Below are positions 37,282-46,706 of a stretch of 64,000 nucleotides of DNA, in pieces. This stretch comes from Streptococcus uberis. Lineage in GTDB: Bacteria; Bacillota; Bacilli; Lactobacillales; Streptococcaceae. Position 1 is the stretch's first letter, and each line of letters opens with the position of its first letter. The position numbers were made by a program, and so were the translations under genes. The DNA is taken from the NCBI RefSeq assembly GCF_900475595.1, contig NZ_LS483397.1:1211001-1275000 (forward strand), written 5' to 3'. The notes below the pieces were generated by a model. That model was not told the DNA's origin. It did not search any database and saw only the letters and a list, made by a program, of their open reading frames with translations.

Positions 37282-39465
37282 TTATTCTTTTTTATTATTC
37301 TTTTGATTTTGACTTTCTAAAACATCATTTAGAGAGGGATTCCCCTCTATTGACCCTTCCTTAACCGCTGTAAAATGTTGAGCAACACCAAGGGGTATGT
37401 CGTTTTCATTTAATGTTAATTCCTCCTTTGGCAATTGATTATAACTGACATCTAAGCTTTTTACTTGCTGATTGCTTTCTTCAAGGTGTAAGCTCGAAAT
37501 TTTATTTGATGCCACTCTTAATGTCTCCAAAGCTGTAAAGTCATTTACCCCTTCGAGCGATTCCAATGCATTATCAGAAAGATTCAAGAAAGTTAGTGAC
37601 TCTTGTTTTTCCTTAATGTTTAAATGATTAACCTTATTTTCTTGCAAATCTAAAAATTGCAATTTCTTTGCTTTCTCAATGCCATCTAATTTCTGAATAG
37701 CATTTTTTGTTGCTGTTACTTCAGTCAAGTTAGGATTAGCTTCAAAAAAGTTTAAATCCGTCAAAGATGCTTTATTTACCGTAAGTGTCTCAAGAAGCGG
37801 TAACCTCAAAGTCTTTAAGTCAACTCCCCTATTTTCGGATAGATTTAAAACTTTTAAGTTTTCTTTGTCATTTAAAGGGGTTAAATCTCTGACCAGATTG
37901 TTCTCAATATGAACTTCTTGAAGCCTTGTTAAATTTTTCAATGGACTCAAATCTTTTATCTTATTATTACTTAATACTAAAAATTGTAAGTTTGGCAGTT
38001 CCGCTAATGGTTGCAATGTTGATAATTGGTTATCTGCGGCAGCTAATAGATTGAGTTGTTTATAAGGCGTCAAAAAGCTCAAATCCTTTAAGTTGTTTTG
38101 TGAAATATCTAATCCCTCAAGATTTGGCATGTACTTCAGAAAATCATAGATTTTAACACCAGTTGCTGTCATTAACAGTCGTTTTAATTTTTTAAATTGT
38201 AGAACAGGCTCCATATTTTTGATAGGTGTAAAGCCGATTCCTAAATTCTCTAGATTAGGTAATAAATGAAGTCCAAATCGATTCAAGGGGTCTTTTCGGC
38301 TTCCTAAATCCAATTTTGTAACTGTGGTCAACCACTCCTTCATCTTTTCCGGATTTTTTTCATTTGATGGAAATTCTGTTTTTGCATCATGGGTTCTAAC
38401 AATATCAAGAATGACTTCTTCATCAAAGCCGATCTCCCTTAATGTATTCATGCCAATGCGATGCTTTTCCAATTCTTTGGCATGATGAAGTTGATGAGGA
38501 TCTGGAATTGGTTTACCGATTTCGATATCTTCTAACATGATGACATGGCTATGATCATGATGAGGATATTTAAACCCAATTTTACCATCGTCAGTTTTGA
38601 TTATTTCAATAGATGATAATGGTAAGGCCAATGATTTCGCTAAATATTCTATGGTCTTTTGAACCAAGTCCTCCTTGCTTGCTACATGACTAAGGGGAGT
38701 TGCAATTTCTCTTTTCTCATAAATTTTGACTATCTCTCCCCAACCTGTTTTCCTTAAATCATCAAACGAAATGGGATGAAGATGGTCATCGTGACTAACC
38801 AAAATACTATCATTTGTTTTACCTACAATTCCGCTACCATCAAATTGAAAACCATCAGAGGTAGCAAAATCAAGACCTGGAATTCCTTGAACATTAGGTT
38901 TGTAATGACTATCCCTTTGGAAATGACGGCCTTGATTATAGTTGGTCAACATAGGGGTCATTCCTAGACTAGATTTTAAAATATAATGGAAATGATCATC
39001 ATGTCTGACAGTATAACCAAAAGCATCTTCTGCAACAATATCCTTTGGATTGAAAACATAATGATGCCCATGTCCATTTATCGATTCATTTGTATCACCT
39101 ATTAAAGGTTTAGTTATTTGAACGCCATTTGGTATTAAATATGCAAATGCAGTCCCTTTCAAATCTTTATAAAAAATAAAGTGAGAATGATCTCCATGAG
39201 CAACAATAATTCCTGTGTCTGTTTTAGAAATGATTTTAGATTGCTTATCTAGTTTAAATCCATCACTAGTAGGATAATCAATACCAGCAATACCCTTATC
39301 TTTTTTCCTAGATTTATCATCACTATTAGTTGGGGATTTTGAAATCATTTTCTCATGTCCTGATTTTGTCATTGGTATTGACTTTGGTTGTGATAAATGA
39401 ATCGCCAATGCAGTACCACAGGTTACAGTGATTCCAGCAACAAATAAATAAGTTTTTTTCTTCAT
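37282..39465 (-). CDS. Leucine-rich-repeat, histidine-triad surface protein (Slr-like)
   Basis: 727 aa with an N-terminal export signal (MKKKTYLFVAGITVTCGTALA). The Cys at residue 16 lacks a clean lipobox, so lipidation is uncertain, and there is no LPXTG. The first half holds five His-rich motifs: HGDHSH (90-95), HGHH (132-135), HDDHFH (155-160), HDDHLH (about 226) and HHDHSH (about 302), typical of zinc-binding Pht-type triads. The second half (about 395-700) has ten or more 21-22-residue leucine-rich repeats of internalin type (LEGLDISQNNLKDLSFL). The layout matches streptococcal Slr, a host-binding surface protein. GGAGG precedes the ATG. Confidence 0.85.
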   Translation of the reverse strand: MKKKTYLFVAGITVTCGTALAIHLSQPKSIPMTKSGHEKMISKSPTNSDDKSRKKDKGIAGIDYPTSDGFKLDKQSKIISKTDTGIIVAHGDHSHFIFYKDLKGTAFAYLIPNGVQITKPLIGDTNESINGHGHHYVFNPKDIVAEDAFGYTVRHDDHFHYILKSSLGMTPMLTNYNQGRHFQRDSHYKPNVQGIPGLDFATSDGFQFDGSGIVGKTNDSILVSHDDHLHPISFDDLRKTGWGEIVKIYEKREIATPLSHVASKEDLVQKTIEYLAKSLALPLSSIEIIKTDDGKIGFKYPHHDHSHVIMLEDIEIGKPIPDPHQLHHAKELEKHRIGMNTLREIGFDEEVILDIVRTHDAKTEFPSNEKNPEKMKEWLTTVTKLDLGSRKDPLNRFGLHLLPNLENLGIGFTPIKNMEPVLQFKKLKRLLMTATGVKIYDFLKYMPNLEGLDISQNNLKDLSFLTPYKQLNLLAAADNQLSTLQPLAELPNLQFLVLSNNKIKDLSPLKNLTRLQEVHIENNLVRDLTPLNDKENLKVLNLSENRGVDLKTLRLPLLETLTVNKASLTDLNFFEANPNLTEVTATKNAIQKLDGIEKAKKLQFLDLQENKVNHLNIKEKQESLTFLNLSDNALESLEGVNDFTALETLRVASNKISSLHLEESNQQVKSLDVSYNQLPKEELTLNENDIPLGVAQHFTAVKEGSIEGNPSLNDVLESQNQKNNKKE

Positions 39466-39608
39466 TTTGCCTCCGATATTTTTGTTAACTAGTTAATTAT
39501 ATCAAGAAAAATAATATTTGCAATCTTTTTATTATTTTTATTTCATTTTAGTTTAATTTATCAAATGTTTTTTTATTGCTCTAACTTTAAAAATTGCTAA
39601 AAATAGGC

Positions 39609-39614
39609 TATACT
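39609..39614 (+). promoter_or_regulatory. -10 box immediately upstream of birA
   Basis: TATACT only six bases before the ATG of birA, with a weak TTTAAA at -35 (39586-39591, 17-bp spacer). Transcription would begin at or next to the ATG, giving a leaderless message. Confidence 0.5.
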
Positions 39615-39620
39615 ATAGCT

Positions 39621-40595
39621 ATGAAAACCACAGAAATTATCTATGACATTTTATCTCAACATAGCAGTGGGATTAGTGGAGAAGCAATCGCAAAGCAATT
39701 AAACATTAGTCGAACTTCTGTTTGGAAGGCCATTAAGTCATTAGAATCACAAGGATTAGTGATTGAATCCTCAAAACAAAATGGCTATCGACTATTGGAA
39801 GGCGATTTATTAATCCCCGAGATCATTGAAAAAGCCTTACAAATCCAAGTTTCTTATAATGAAAAAAGCATCTCAACACAAAAAGATGCTAAAGAAAACA
39901 TTCTGACTAATCCCAAAACCCCACAACTTTATCTGGCTCCAAAACAAGAAATGGCTAAAGGTAGAATGAACCGACCTTTTTTTACTTCCGAAAATGGTGG
40001 CATCTATATGTCACTTCATTTAAAACCAAACGTTCATTATTCCGATCTTGAACCTTTCACAATGATGGCTGCTTCCAGTATTACAAAGGCGATTTCTCGA
40101 CTTACAGGTATTGATACACAGATAAAGTGGGTTAACGATATCTATCTAGGGCAAAAAAAAATAGCCGGCATTATCACAGAAGCCATCACTTCTGTTGAAA
40201 CCGGCTTAATAACCGACGTCATCATCGGTATTGGTCTAAATTTTTTTATAAAGGATTTTCCTGATGACTTAAATAGCAAAGCAGGATCTCTTTTTTCAGT
40301 ACAGCCAACAGTTACGCGCAACCAATTAATTATCGAAATTTGGAAGCTCTTTACAGAGATCCCCGTCAAAGATCATATCAAAGTCTATAAGGATAAATCA
40401 CTGGTCTTAAATCGACAAGTAACTTTTATGGAAAATGATACCCTCATCTCTGGAAAAGCTATCGCTATCACAGATGAGGGCCATCTGGTTATTCGTCTTG
40501 AAAGTGGGCAAGAGAAAATTTTACGTAGTGGTGAAATCAGTCTTTCTTCTTGGCAGCTTGCGCAGCTTTCAAGAGTGATTTCGAAAACTTGTTAA
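39621..40595 (+). CDS. birA: Biotin-protein ligase and biotin repressor
   Basis: 324 aa from the ATG at 39621; an open frame begins with TTG at 39594 but that would place the promoter inside the gene. N-terminal winged helix (GISGEAIAKQLNISRTSVWKAIKSL), then the ligase domain with KGRMNRPFFTSENGGIYMSLHL (the biotinyl-AMP loop), KWVNDIYLGQKKIAGIITE and a C-terminal SH3-like domain. It biotinylates carboxylases and represses biotin genes. No ribosome site is visible. The 3' end overlaps the DUF3272 gene on the other strand by 59 bp. Confidence 0.9.
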   Translation: MKTTEIIYDILSQHSSGISGEAIAKQLNISRTSVWKAIKSLESQGLVIESSKQNGYRLLEGDLLIPEIIEKALQIQVSYNEKSISTQKDAKENILTNPKTPQLYLAPKQEMAKGRMNRPFFTSENGGIYMSLHLKPNVHYSDLEPFTMMAASSITKAISRLTGIDTQIKWVNDIYLGQKKIAGIITEAITSVETGLITDVIIGIGLNFFIKDFPDDLNSKAGSLFSVQPTVTRNQLIIEIWKLFTEIPVKDHIKVYKDKSLVLNRQVTFMENDTLISGKAIAITDEGHLVIRLESGQEKILRSGEISLSSWQLAQLSRVISKTC

Positions 40596-40740
40596 TTAAA
40601 TAAGCTTTGCGAAGATCTCTAATCAACAAAAATCCCCAAAAACCAGCAAATAGAAAATCCGATCCCATGAAGGCATCATTGAAAAAGTAAGTTTCAAAAG
40701 CAATAATGATTGCTAGAATAAAAAATTGTCTTATTGTCAT
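40537..40740 (-). CDS. DUF3272 small membrane protein
   Basis: 67 aa with two membrane segments (about residues 5-20 and 27-42) and a lysine-rich tail. Sequence pattern TIRQFFILAIIIAFETYFFND...FAGFWGFLLIRDLRKAY fits the streptococcal DUF3272 family. Function unknown. It overlaps the birA 3' end antisense by 59 bp. Confidence 0.75.
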   Translation of the reverse strand: MTIRQFFILAIIIAFETYFFNDAFMGSDFLFAGFWGFLLIRDLRKAYLINKFSKSLLKAAQAAKKKD

Positions 40741-40758
40741 AGTGTCTATTATACCAAT

Positions 40759-40793
40759 AAAAAGAAAATTCTTCGAAGAATTTTCTTTTTTTT
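40759..40793 (-). terminator. Terminator after dnaX
   Basis: AAAGAAAATTCTTCGAAGAATTTTCTTT is a near-perfect stem with T-run, overlapping the last codon of dnaX. Confidence 0.85.
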
Positions 40794-42459
40794 AATCCTC
40801 AATTGTTTTAATTTTTTGACTTAAGAAGTTAAAATTATCTGGAATAGCTACTTCAGGTTTATCATGACTTGTCTCAATACTTGTTGATTTCATCTGCATG
40901 GCAAACTCACTTCTTAATTGATTAAAATCAGACTTGGGTACTGCAAGGATGTTAGGGGAAAATCCTGCCGCCTTACTCATGATATTACCAAAAACAGCAT
41001 TTAAATCCTGACGGTTCATGGCTTGCTCCGCGTTAAAGGCTGCTTCAAATGCCAAGATTGCATTTTCACTATTGGCAAGAACTGGTTCCGAACCTAAAAG
41101 TAAAGCACGATCCTGTGGTGAAATACTATCTAAAATTTCATTCCAAACAGATTTCAGGGATTCTAAATATTGTCGTGACTGTTCACTATCCTGTACAGTC
41201 TCTTCCATAATTCTAAAGATTTTCTGGCGATCCACTTTATAGGTGAATGTTTTTTTAACTGCTTTGGTAGGTCTACTATCAAAAAGAGGCTTATCTGCGG
41301 AGACCGTATTAAGTTTTTCCCGAAGAAGACTGACTTCTTCTTTTAATGCAGTGATTTCACTTGCTATGTTTTCTGGCACATCAAGCTGTTTCTCTTTAGG
41401 ACGTTCCGCTAAAGCAATCGTCATCATTTCAGCATAAATTTTAGGGTGTGACCCTTTTTTTATCTCTGAAATGTATTTGGTTACTAAAGATATCCAATCA
41501 AAAATTTGATCAGTTGCAATCTTTAAATGATTGAAAAACTGTTCCGATTGGAATGACTGATCGCCTCCACTTTTAGCAATTAACAAATCTCTAAAATAAG
41601 TCAATAAATCGGTAGCAAAACGACTCATGCTTTTTCCATTTTCAAAAATCGTATTTAAACAAGCTAGGGCTTCTTGAGCATTACCCTCATAAATGTATGT
41701 CACATATTCATCTAAAGCTTTTATTGAAATAGAGCCCGTAATCTCTTCAGCCGTGCTTAGGTCCACTTGATTTTTGGAAGACAAACTGAGGGCTTGATCC
41801 AAGATAGACAGAGCATCTCTCATCCCACCTTCTGCTCTTCTAGCAATCAAAGATAGGGCTTCTGCTTGATAAGATAAACCTTCTTTTTCTAAGATAGACG
41901 CTAAATGATCAGCAATATCAGTCTGCTTTATCGATTTAAACTCAAAACGTTGAACCCGGGATAAGATAGTTGCTGGTATTTTATGAAGTTCAGTGGTTGC
42001 TAAAATAAATACTACATTTTCCGTAGGCTCTTCCAAGGTTTTTAAAAGAGCATTAAAGGCTCCTGAAGAAAGCATGTGAACTTCATCAATAATATAAACT
42101 TTATAGGTAGCTCTGCTAGGGGCATAAGTTGATTTATCCCTAATATCTCTTATTTCATCAACGCCGTTATTTGAAGCAGCATCAATTTCGATAACATCTT
42201 CTAGGCTACCATTCGTTATATCTTGACATAAATCACACTGATTACAAGGTTCTCCATTAACTTGATGTGGACAGTTCATGGCCTTGGCAAAAATTTTAGC
42301 CGCACTGGTTTTACCAGTTCCTCTAGGTCCAGAAAATAGATAAGCGTGACTAATTTTCCCAGACTCCACAGCCTGTTTCAATGTCGTTGAAATGACTGAT
42401 TGTCCTACCATTTCAGAAAATGTCTGACTACGATATTTCCGATAAAGGGCTTGATACAT
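40792..42459 (-). CDS. dnaX: DNA polymerase III subunits gamma and tau
   Basis: 555 aa clamp-loader ATPase. Walker A GPRGTGKT (44-51), zinc-binding Cys 63, 72, 75 and 78, Walker B IIDEVHML, sensor I LATTELHKIPATILSRVQRFEF. The C-terminal third is the tau-like extension. The start overlaps the stop of the GAF gene (TAATG), so it is translationally coupled. Confidence 0.95.
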   Translation of the reverse strand: MYQALYRKYRSQTFSEMVGQSVISTTLKQAVESGKISHAYLFSGPRGTGKTSAAKIFAKAMNCPHQVNGEPCNQCDLCQDITNGSLEDVIEIDAASNNGVDEIRDIRDKSTYAPSRATYKVYIIDEVHMLSSGAFNALLKTLEEPTENVVFILATTELHKIPATILSRVQRFEFKSIKQTDIADHLASILEKEGLSYQAEALSLIARRAEGGMRDALSILDQALSLSSKNQVDLSTAEEITGSISIKALDEYVTYIYEGNAQEALACLNTIFENGKSMSRFATDLLTYFRDLLIAKSGGDQSFQSEQFFNHLKIATDQIFDWISLVTKYISEIKKGSHPKIYAEMMTIALAERPKEKQLDVPENIASEITALKEEVSLLREKLNTVSADKPLFDSRPTKAVKKTFTYKVDRQKIFRIMEETVQDSEQSRQYLESLKSVWNEILDSISPQDRALLLGSEPVLANSENAILAFEAAFNAEQAMNRQDLNAVFGNIMSKAAGFSPNILAVPKSDFNQLRSEFAMQMKSTSIETSHDKPEVAIPDNFNFLSQKIKTIED

Positions 42460-42956
42460 TACTCTTTTTCTCCAAACATGTCAAAATGAAAATCAGTTTT
42501 TGAGAGGAATAAGCTTATAAATTGTTCTAAATAACGCTTATCCAATTCATCATAATCAGCAACTTTCGAAGAGTCTAAATCCAGCACCCCAATTAATTTC
42601 TGGTTTTTAAACATTGGAAGGACAATTTCACTCATTGCTGCTGCATCACAAGAAATATAATTAGCATGTTTTCTGACATCATCAACGATGATTGTTTTTC
42701 CTTCTTGTGCTGATTGGCCACAAACACCTTTTCCCAGCTCAATATGAACACAGGAAACTTTGCCTTGAAAAGGTCCTAAAATTAACTCTTGACCATTAAA
42801 TAGATAAAATCCAGCAAAAACAGAGTTTGGAAGTGTTGTTTTTAGCAATGCGCTAGCATTGGAAAGGTTTGCCAAAGCATTTGACTCGTTAGCAAATAAT
42901 GCGTCTGCTTGTGCTAGCATCAATTGATAATTTTCTTTTTTTAAGTTCTTATTCAT
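42459..42956 (-). CDS. GAF-domain free methionine-(R)-sulfoxide reductase
   Basis: 165 aa from the ATG at 42956. A single GAF domain with ELGKGVCGQSAQEGKTIIVDDVRKHANYISCD carries the conserved Cys residues of fRMsr (YebR/MsrC) enzymes, which reduce free methionine-R-sulfoxide. It lies directly upstream of dnaX with a 1-bp overlap, an arrangement seen in streptococci. A -10 TATAAT at 42964-42969 is only seven bases before the ATG and no ribosome site is visible. Confidence 0.85.
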   Translation of the reverse strand: MNKNLKKENYQLMLAQADALFANESNALANLSNASALLKTTLPNSVFAGFYLFNGQELILGPFQGKVSCVHIELGKGVCGQSAQEGKTIIVDDVRKHANYISCDAAAMSEIVLPMFKNQKLIGVLDLDSSKVADYDELDKRYLEQFISLFLSKTDFHFDMFGEKE

Positions 42957-43018
42957 GGCTTCTATTATAACACAAGTCAAATCTTAGTTAAAGAATACAA
43001 GGTATTGGACAAGAAAAT

Positions 43019-43041
43019 CCCCTAAACAATGCGTTTAGGAG
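43019..43041 (-). terminator. Weak hairpin after DUF1294 gene
   Basis: CTAAACGCATTGTTTAG hairpin followed by GGGGATTTTC on the minus strand; the T-run is poor. Confidence 0.4.
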
Positions 43042-43045
43042 ATCA

Positions 43046-43327
43046 TTAGGATGTTTTAAAAAAATAAATATAAAGATAGTAGGCAGTTACGAAAATAACT
43101 GCAATCCCCAAATACCAAGTCGCTTGGAAATACCATTTTTGTGTTTTATGATGAAACAGTTTTCCACCAATCATAGCACCTAGCCCTCCCCAAAAAAGAG
43201 CCGACAACAATAAGGTTTTTTCAGAAATTCGCCAATTACCTTTAATGGCTTTCCGTTTATCAACACCATACATAACCAGAACAACAAGATTCCAAGTCAA
43301 TAAAAGGCTTAAAAATGCAATAACCAT
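43046..43327 (-). CDS. DUF1294 membrane protein
   Basis: 93 aa with three membrane helices. VDKRKAIKGNWRISEKTLLLSALFWGGLGAMIGGKLFHHKTQK is the DUF1294 signature: a basic DK-x2-A motif, then RI-x-E, then a glycine-rich helix. Function unknown. It begins 5 bp after udk. Confidence 0.85.
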   Translation of the reverse strand: MVIAFLSLLLTWNLVVLVMYGVDKRKAIKGNWRISEKTLLLSALFWGGLGAMIGGKLFHHKTQKWYFQATWYLGIAVIFVTAYYLYIYFFKTS

Positions 43328-43332
43328 ATCTC

Positions 43333-43965
43333 TTACCTATCAATTTCTGCTAAAATACTTGCAATTTTAGTATTGATTAAATCAATGGCAACTACATTGC
43401 TGACACCTTCTGGAACAATGATATCTGCATAACGTTTACTTGGTTCAATAAATTGATGATACATAGGCTTAACTACCGTAGTATACTGTTCGATGATACT
43501 ATCTAAGCTTCTTCCACGCTCCATCATATCACGTTTAATCCGTCTAATAATACGAATATCATCATCAGTATCCACAAAAAGTTTAATGTCCATTAAATCA
43601 CGTAACCGTTCATCTTCCAGAACTAAAATCCCTTCAACGATAATGACATCTTGTGGTTCTTGACGAAAGGTTTTATCACTTCTAGTATGTGCTTTATAAT
43701 CATAAACTGGAATATCAACGGGACGCCCTTTTAACAATTCCTTCAGTTGTTCAATCATAAAATCAGTGTCAAAGGCTAATGGGTGATCATAGTTGGTTTT
43801 GACACGTTCTTCAAAACTTAAATGAGCTTGATCTTTGTAGTATGAATCATGTTGAATCATTGCTATTCTTGCATTTGGAAAGCTGTCCAAGATTGCTCTA
43901 GAAACACTGGTCTTTCCTCCACCAGAACCTCCAGTCACACCAATAATAATGGGTTTTCTACGCAT
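43333..43965 (-). CDS. udk: Uridine kinase
   Basis: 210 aa from the ATG at 43965 (GGAGTG upstream); upstream in-frame codons from 44007 lack a ribosome site. Walker [31 protein letters not shown], and the lid [14 protein letters not shown] are Udk signatures. It phosphorylates uridine and cytidine in salvage. Followed by DUF1294. Confidence 0.95.
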   Translation of the reverse strand: MRRKPIIIGVTGGSGGGKTSVSRAILDSFPNARIAMIQHDSYYKDQAHLSFEERVKTNYDHPLAFDTDFMIEQLKELLKGRPVDIPVYDYKAHTRSDKTFRQEPQDVIIVEGILVLEDERLRDLMDIKLFVDTDDDIRIIRRIKRDMMERGRSLDSIIEQYTTVVKPMYHQFIEPSKRYADIIVPEGVSNVVAIDLINTKIASILAEIDR

Positions 43966-44080
43966 TTTACACTCCAAATCTAAAAAGTCTTCGGTATATT
44001 TTACCAAAAATTTAATGAATTAGCTATACGTATTCAACCTAAATCTTTGCTCCGCTTTTTAAGAAAGAAAGACAAAATCA

Positions 44081-44089
44081 TGTTATAAT
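44081..44089 (+). promoter_or_regulatory. Extended -10 promoter of the helicase gene
   Basis: TGTTATAAT (extended -10) 29 bp before the ATG, with AAAGGAT as ribosome site. Confidence 0.6.
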
Positions 44090-44117
44090 GGATTGAAAGA
44101 AAGTAAAAGGATAAATC

Positions 44118-45200
44118 ATGATAACAACATTCCCAAACGTTTGGCAAGAAAAATTACAACACTTAGCATTCAAAGAATTAACACCAATTCAGAAAGAAAT
44201 GTTTACCCCTATCCTAAATAAGGAAAATGTATTAGGAATTAGTCCAACAGGAACCGGAAAAACCTTAGCCTACTTATTACCGAGCTTATTAAATATCAAA
44301 AGTCAAAAATCACAACAACTTCTCATTTTAGCACCAAATACTGAATTAGCTGGTCAAATTTTTGAAGTTACAAAGGAGTGGGCTGAGCCAATCAATCTAA
44401 CTGCTCAACTTCTCATTTCTGGCATTAGTCAAAAACGTCAAATTGAAAGATTAAAAAAAGGTCCACAAATTATTATAGGAACCCCTGGGAGAGTTTACGA
44501 GTTAATTCAACACAAAAAAGTAAAAATGATGTCAGTTGATACCATTATTTTAGATGAGTATGACGAATTACTAAGCGACTCTCAAATTCAATTTGTTCAA
44601 AAAATCAGTCACCATGTTCCTAGAGATCACCAAATGATCTACATGAGTGCTACCAATAAGGTCCCAGTTCAATCCTTAGAGAAGAATACCAAAGTCATTG
44701 ATTTATCTAATCAAGACCTCTCAGCTATTGAACATTTTTACCTTTCGGTAGACAAACGTGATAAAGTTGACCTCCTTCGAAAGTTTTCCAACTTGCCCGA
44801 TTTTAGAGCACTCGTTTTCTTTAACAGTCTATCTGATTTAGGAGCAAGTGAGGAAAAGCTTCAATTTAACGGAGCCTCAGCTGTCTCATTAGCCAGTGAT
44901 ATTAGTGTACCATTCCGTAAAACCATACTTGAAAAATTTAAACAACATGACATCAAACTGCTACTAGCAACCGACCTTGTTGCCAGAGGTATTGATATTG
45001 ATAATCTAGAGTATGTTATCAATTTTGAAGTTGCACGTGATAAAGAAAACTATATTCATCGTGCAGGAAGAACTGGACGGATGGGTAAATCAGGCCGAGT
45101 GATTACTCTTGTTAGCCATCCCGAAGATATCAAAAAATTGAAGAAATTCGCTTCCGTTTCTGAACTGACATTAAAACATCAAGAATTTCAAATAAAATAG
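44118..45200 (+). CDS. DEAD-box type RNA helicase with DEYD motif
   Basis: 360 aa, minimal helicase core without extensions. Q motif FKELTPIQKEMF, Walker A SPTGTGKT (42-49), GTPGR, motif II reads DEYD (146-149) instead of DEAD, motif III SAT (177-179), motif VI HRAGRTGRMGKSG. An RNA helicase role in cold response, decay or ribosome assembly is probable (CshB-like); the exact orthologue is not certain. Confidence 0.88.
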   Translation: MITTFPNVWQEKLQHLAFKELTPIQKEMFTPILNKENVLGISPTGTGKTLAYLLPSLLNIKSQKSQQLLILAPNTELAGQIFEVTKEWAEPINLTAQLLISGISQKRQIERLKKGPQIIIGTPGRVYELIQHKKVKMMSVDTIILDEYDELLSDSQIQFVQKISHHVPRDHQMIYMSATNKVPVQSLEKNTKVIDLSNQDLSAIEHFYLSVDKRDKVDLLRKFSNLPDFRALVFFNSLSDLGASEEKLQFNGASAVSLASDISVPFRKTILEKFKQHDIKLLLATDLVARGIDIDNLEYVINFEVARDKENYIHRAGRTGRMGKSGRVITLVSHPEDIKKLKKFASVSELTLKHQEFQIK

Positions 45201-45201
45201 A

Positions 45202-45268
45202 ACCAGTAGGACTGGACTCGAAAGTTAGATGATAACTAACTTCAACTAGTCTTCACTGATTCTTTTTT
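45202..45268 (+). terminator. Long terminator between helicase and deacetylase
   Basis: An inner stem AAGTTAG/CTAACTT and an outer imperfect stem GAACCAGT.../...CACTGATTC followed by TTTTTT, between two genes ending toward each other. Confidence 0.75.
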
Positions 45269-45271
45269 ACT

Positions 45272-46561
45272 TTATTGGATGTTTTGGCTTGCCATTAATT
45301 GACTAACCGTCACAAAATGATAACCTTGATTGACAAGGTAGTCTAAAACGGTAGGGAGGGCATTAACTGAGGTTTGATGAATATCATGCATCAAAATGAT
45401 TCCATTAGGTCGCAATTGATTTTTTATATTTGTCATGATAGCAGCAGTATTATGGTTTTCCCAATCTTTCGTGTCGACAGTCCAAAGCAATTGAGACATG
45501 CCCACAGCTTGTTTGACTCTTTCATCCGTAGCTCCATATGGAGGTCTAAAATAAATCGGTTTTTTGCCACAAGCTTTTTCAATTAAGCTATTTGTCGTCT
45601 CTATTTGTGATACGATTTGCTCATGACTTAATTTTGTGAAATTAGAATGATCAAAGGAATGATTACCAACTTCATTACCCTCATCTGCAATGCGTTTCAC
45701 CAAAGACTCATTACCACTTATCTTACCACCAAGCATGAAAAAGGTTGCCTTGGCATGATATTTTTTTAGCATATCTAAAACTTGAGGAGTCGTTCTCGGA
45801 TCAGGCCCATCATCAAAGGTTAAAGCGACTTGCTTTTGACCTTCTAATTGTTTTTTCTTTTGAGCCATATAATGATCATAATCGTTTTTTAAAGTTTCTG
45901 ATAAATAAGTTGCATTTATAATGTCATAAAGTTTCTGATAGGGTAAATGAATTTTTTGATTAATAATGAGTTCCTGGTCAGCAAACGCTAAACCATCAGT
46001 TAGGATTCCTTTTAATTCTGTCCGCTTTTGACTTTCAATATGATCTGTTGAAAAACTTGAATCGACTTCTTTGATCATTGCCTTAAGAACATTCAAATCA
46101 CCACTAATGACATCACCTAAATTTAAGGGACTATAATCCTCTTTTACATGATAATGACTTATAATCTTATCGGATTTCTTTTTGAGAGAAAATATCCCTT
46201 CTTGATAAACGACTTTATGAATACTTACCTTTTTTATACCTCTTAATGGAGTGTTAGTCAAATAAGGTTTAATGATAATTAATTCTTTTTGATCATTCTC
46301 GTTTTGGTACAATGACATTGGTAAATTATTTTGATAAAAGTCACTATTTTTTTTTAGTGGTGAAAAGTAAAAATAGGTTTTTTTACCTTTTTTTATTTCC
46401 TTTAGGGATTTATAGTCACTACTCTCCTTAGTAACCTTTCTTTCTACTTTGAGAATCTGTTTAATGGCATTATTTTTCACAACTTTTGAATAAACAAATA
46501 ATGAGACCGATAAGATAAAAATACTTAACAGTGTACCTACAATAACGTAAAACTTCTTCAT
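45272..46561 (-). CDS. Membrane-anchored polysaccharide deacetylase
   Basis: 429 aa. One N-terminal helix (VGTLLSIFILSVSLFVYSKVV), an extracytoplasmic domain of about 210 residues, then the NodB domain (about 242-420): TFDDGPD (catalytic Asp and metal Asp), GNHSFDHSNF (metal His), RPPYGA, and LMHDIH near the C-terminus. Such enzymes N-deacetylate peptidoglycan GlcNAc (PgdA-like) and give lysozyme resistance. Substrate preference is inferred from architecture. Confidence 0.87.
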   Translation of the reverse strand: MKKFYVIVGTLLSIFILSVSLFVYSKVVKNNAIKQILKVERKVTKESSDYKSLKEIKKGKKTYFYFSPLKKNSDFYQNNLPMSLYQNENDQKELIIIKPYLTNTPLRGIKKVSIHKVVYQEGIFSLKKKSDKIISHYHVKEDYSPLNLGDVISGDLNVLKAMIKEVDSSFSTDHIESQKRTELKGILTDGLAFADQELIINQKIHLPYQKLYDIINATYLSETLKNDYDHYMAQKKKQLEGQKQVALTFDDGPDPRTTPQVLDMLKKYHAKATFFMLGGKISGNESLVKRIADEGNEVGNHSFDHSNFTKLSHEQIVSQIETTNSLIEKACGKKPIYFRPPYGATDERVKQAVGMSQLLWTVDTKDWENHNTAAIMTNIKNQLRPNGIILMHDIHQTSVNALPTVLDYLVNQGYHFVTVSQLMASQNIQ

Positions 46562-46675
46562 TACTTCTCCTTTTGCAATAATATTATTTTAACATAATAA
46601 AAAAAGAAGTAATATAGTATAATTGTGGCAATTTAGATGCTTTTTTATTAGAGTTCTATCTGTTTTTAAAAAATT

Positions 46676-46704
46676 AAAAAATAGGTTCTAAAGAACCTAT
46701 TTTT
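46676..46704 (-). terminator. Terminator after gapN
   Basis: AAAATAGGTTC/GAACCTATTTT stem with T-run, touching the gapN stop. Confidence 0.85.
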
Positions 46705-46706
46705 AA

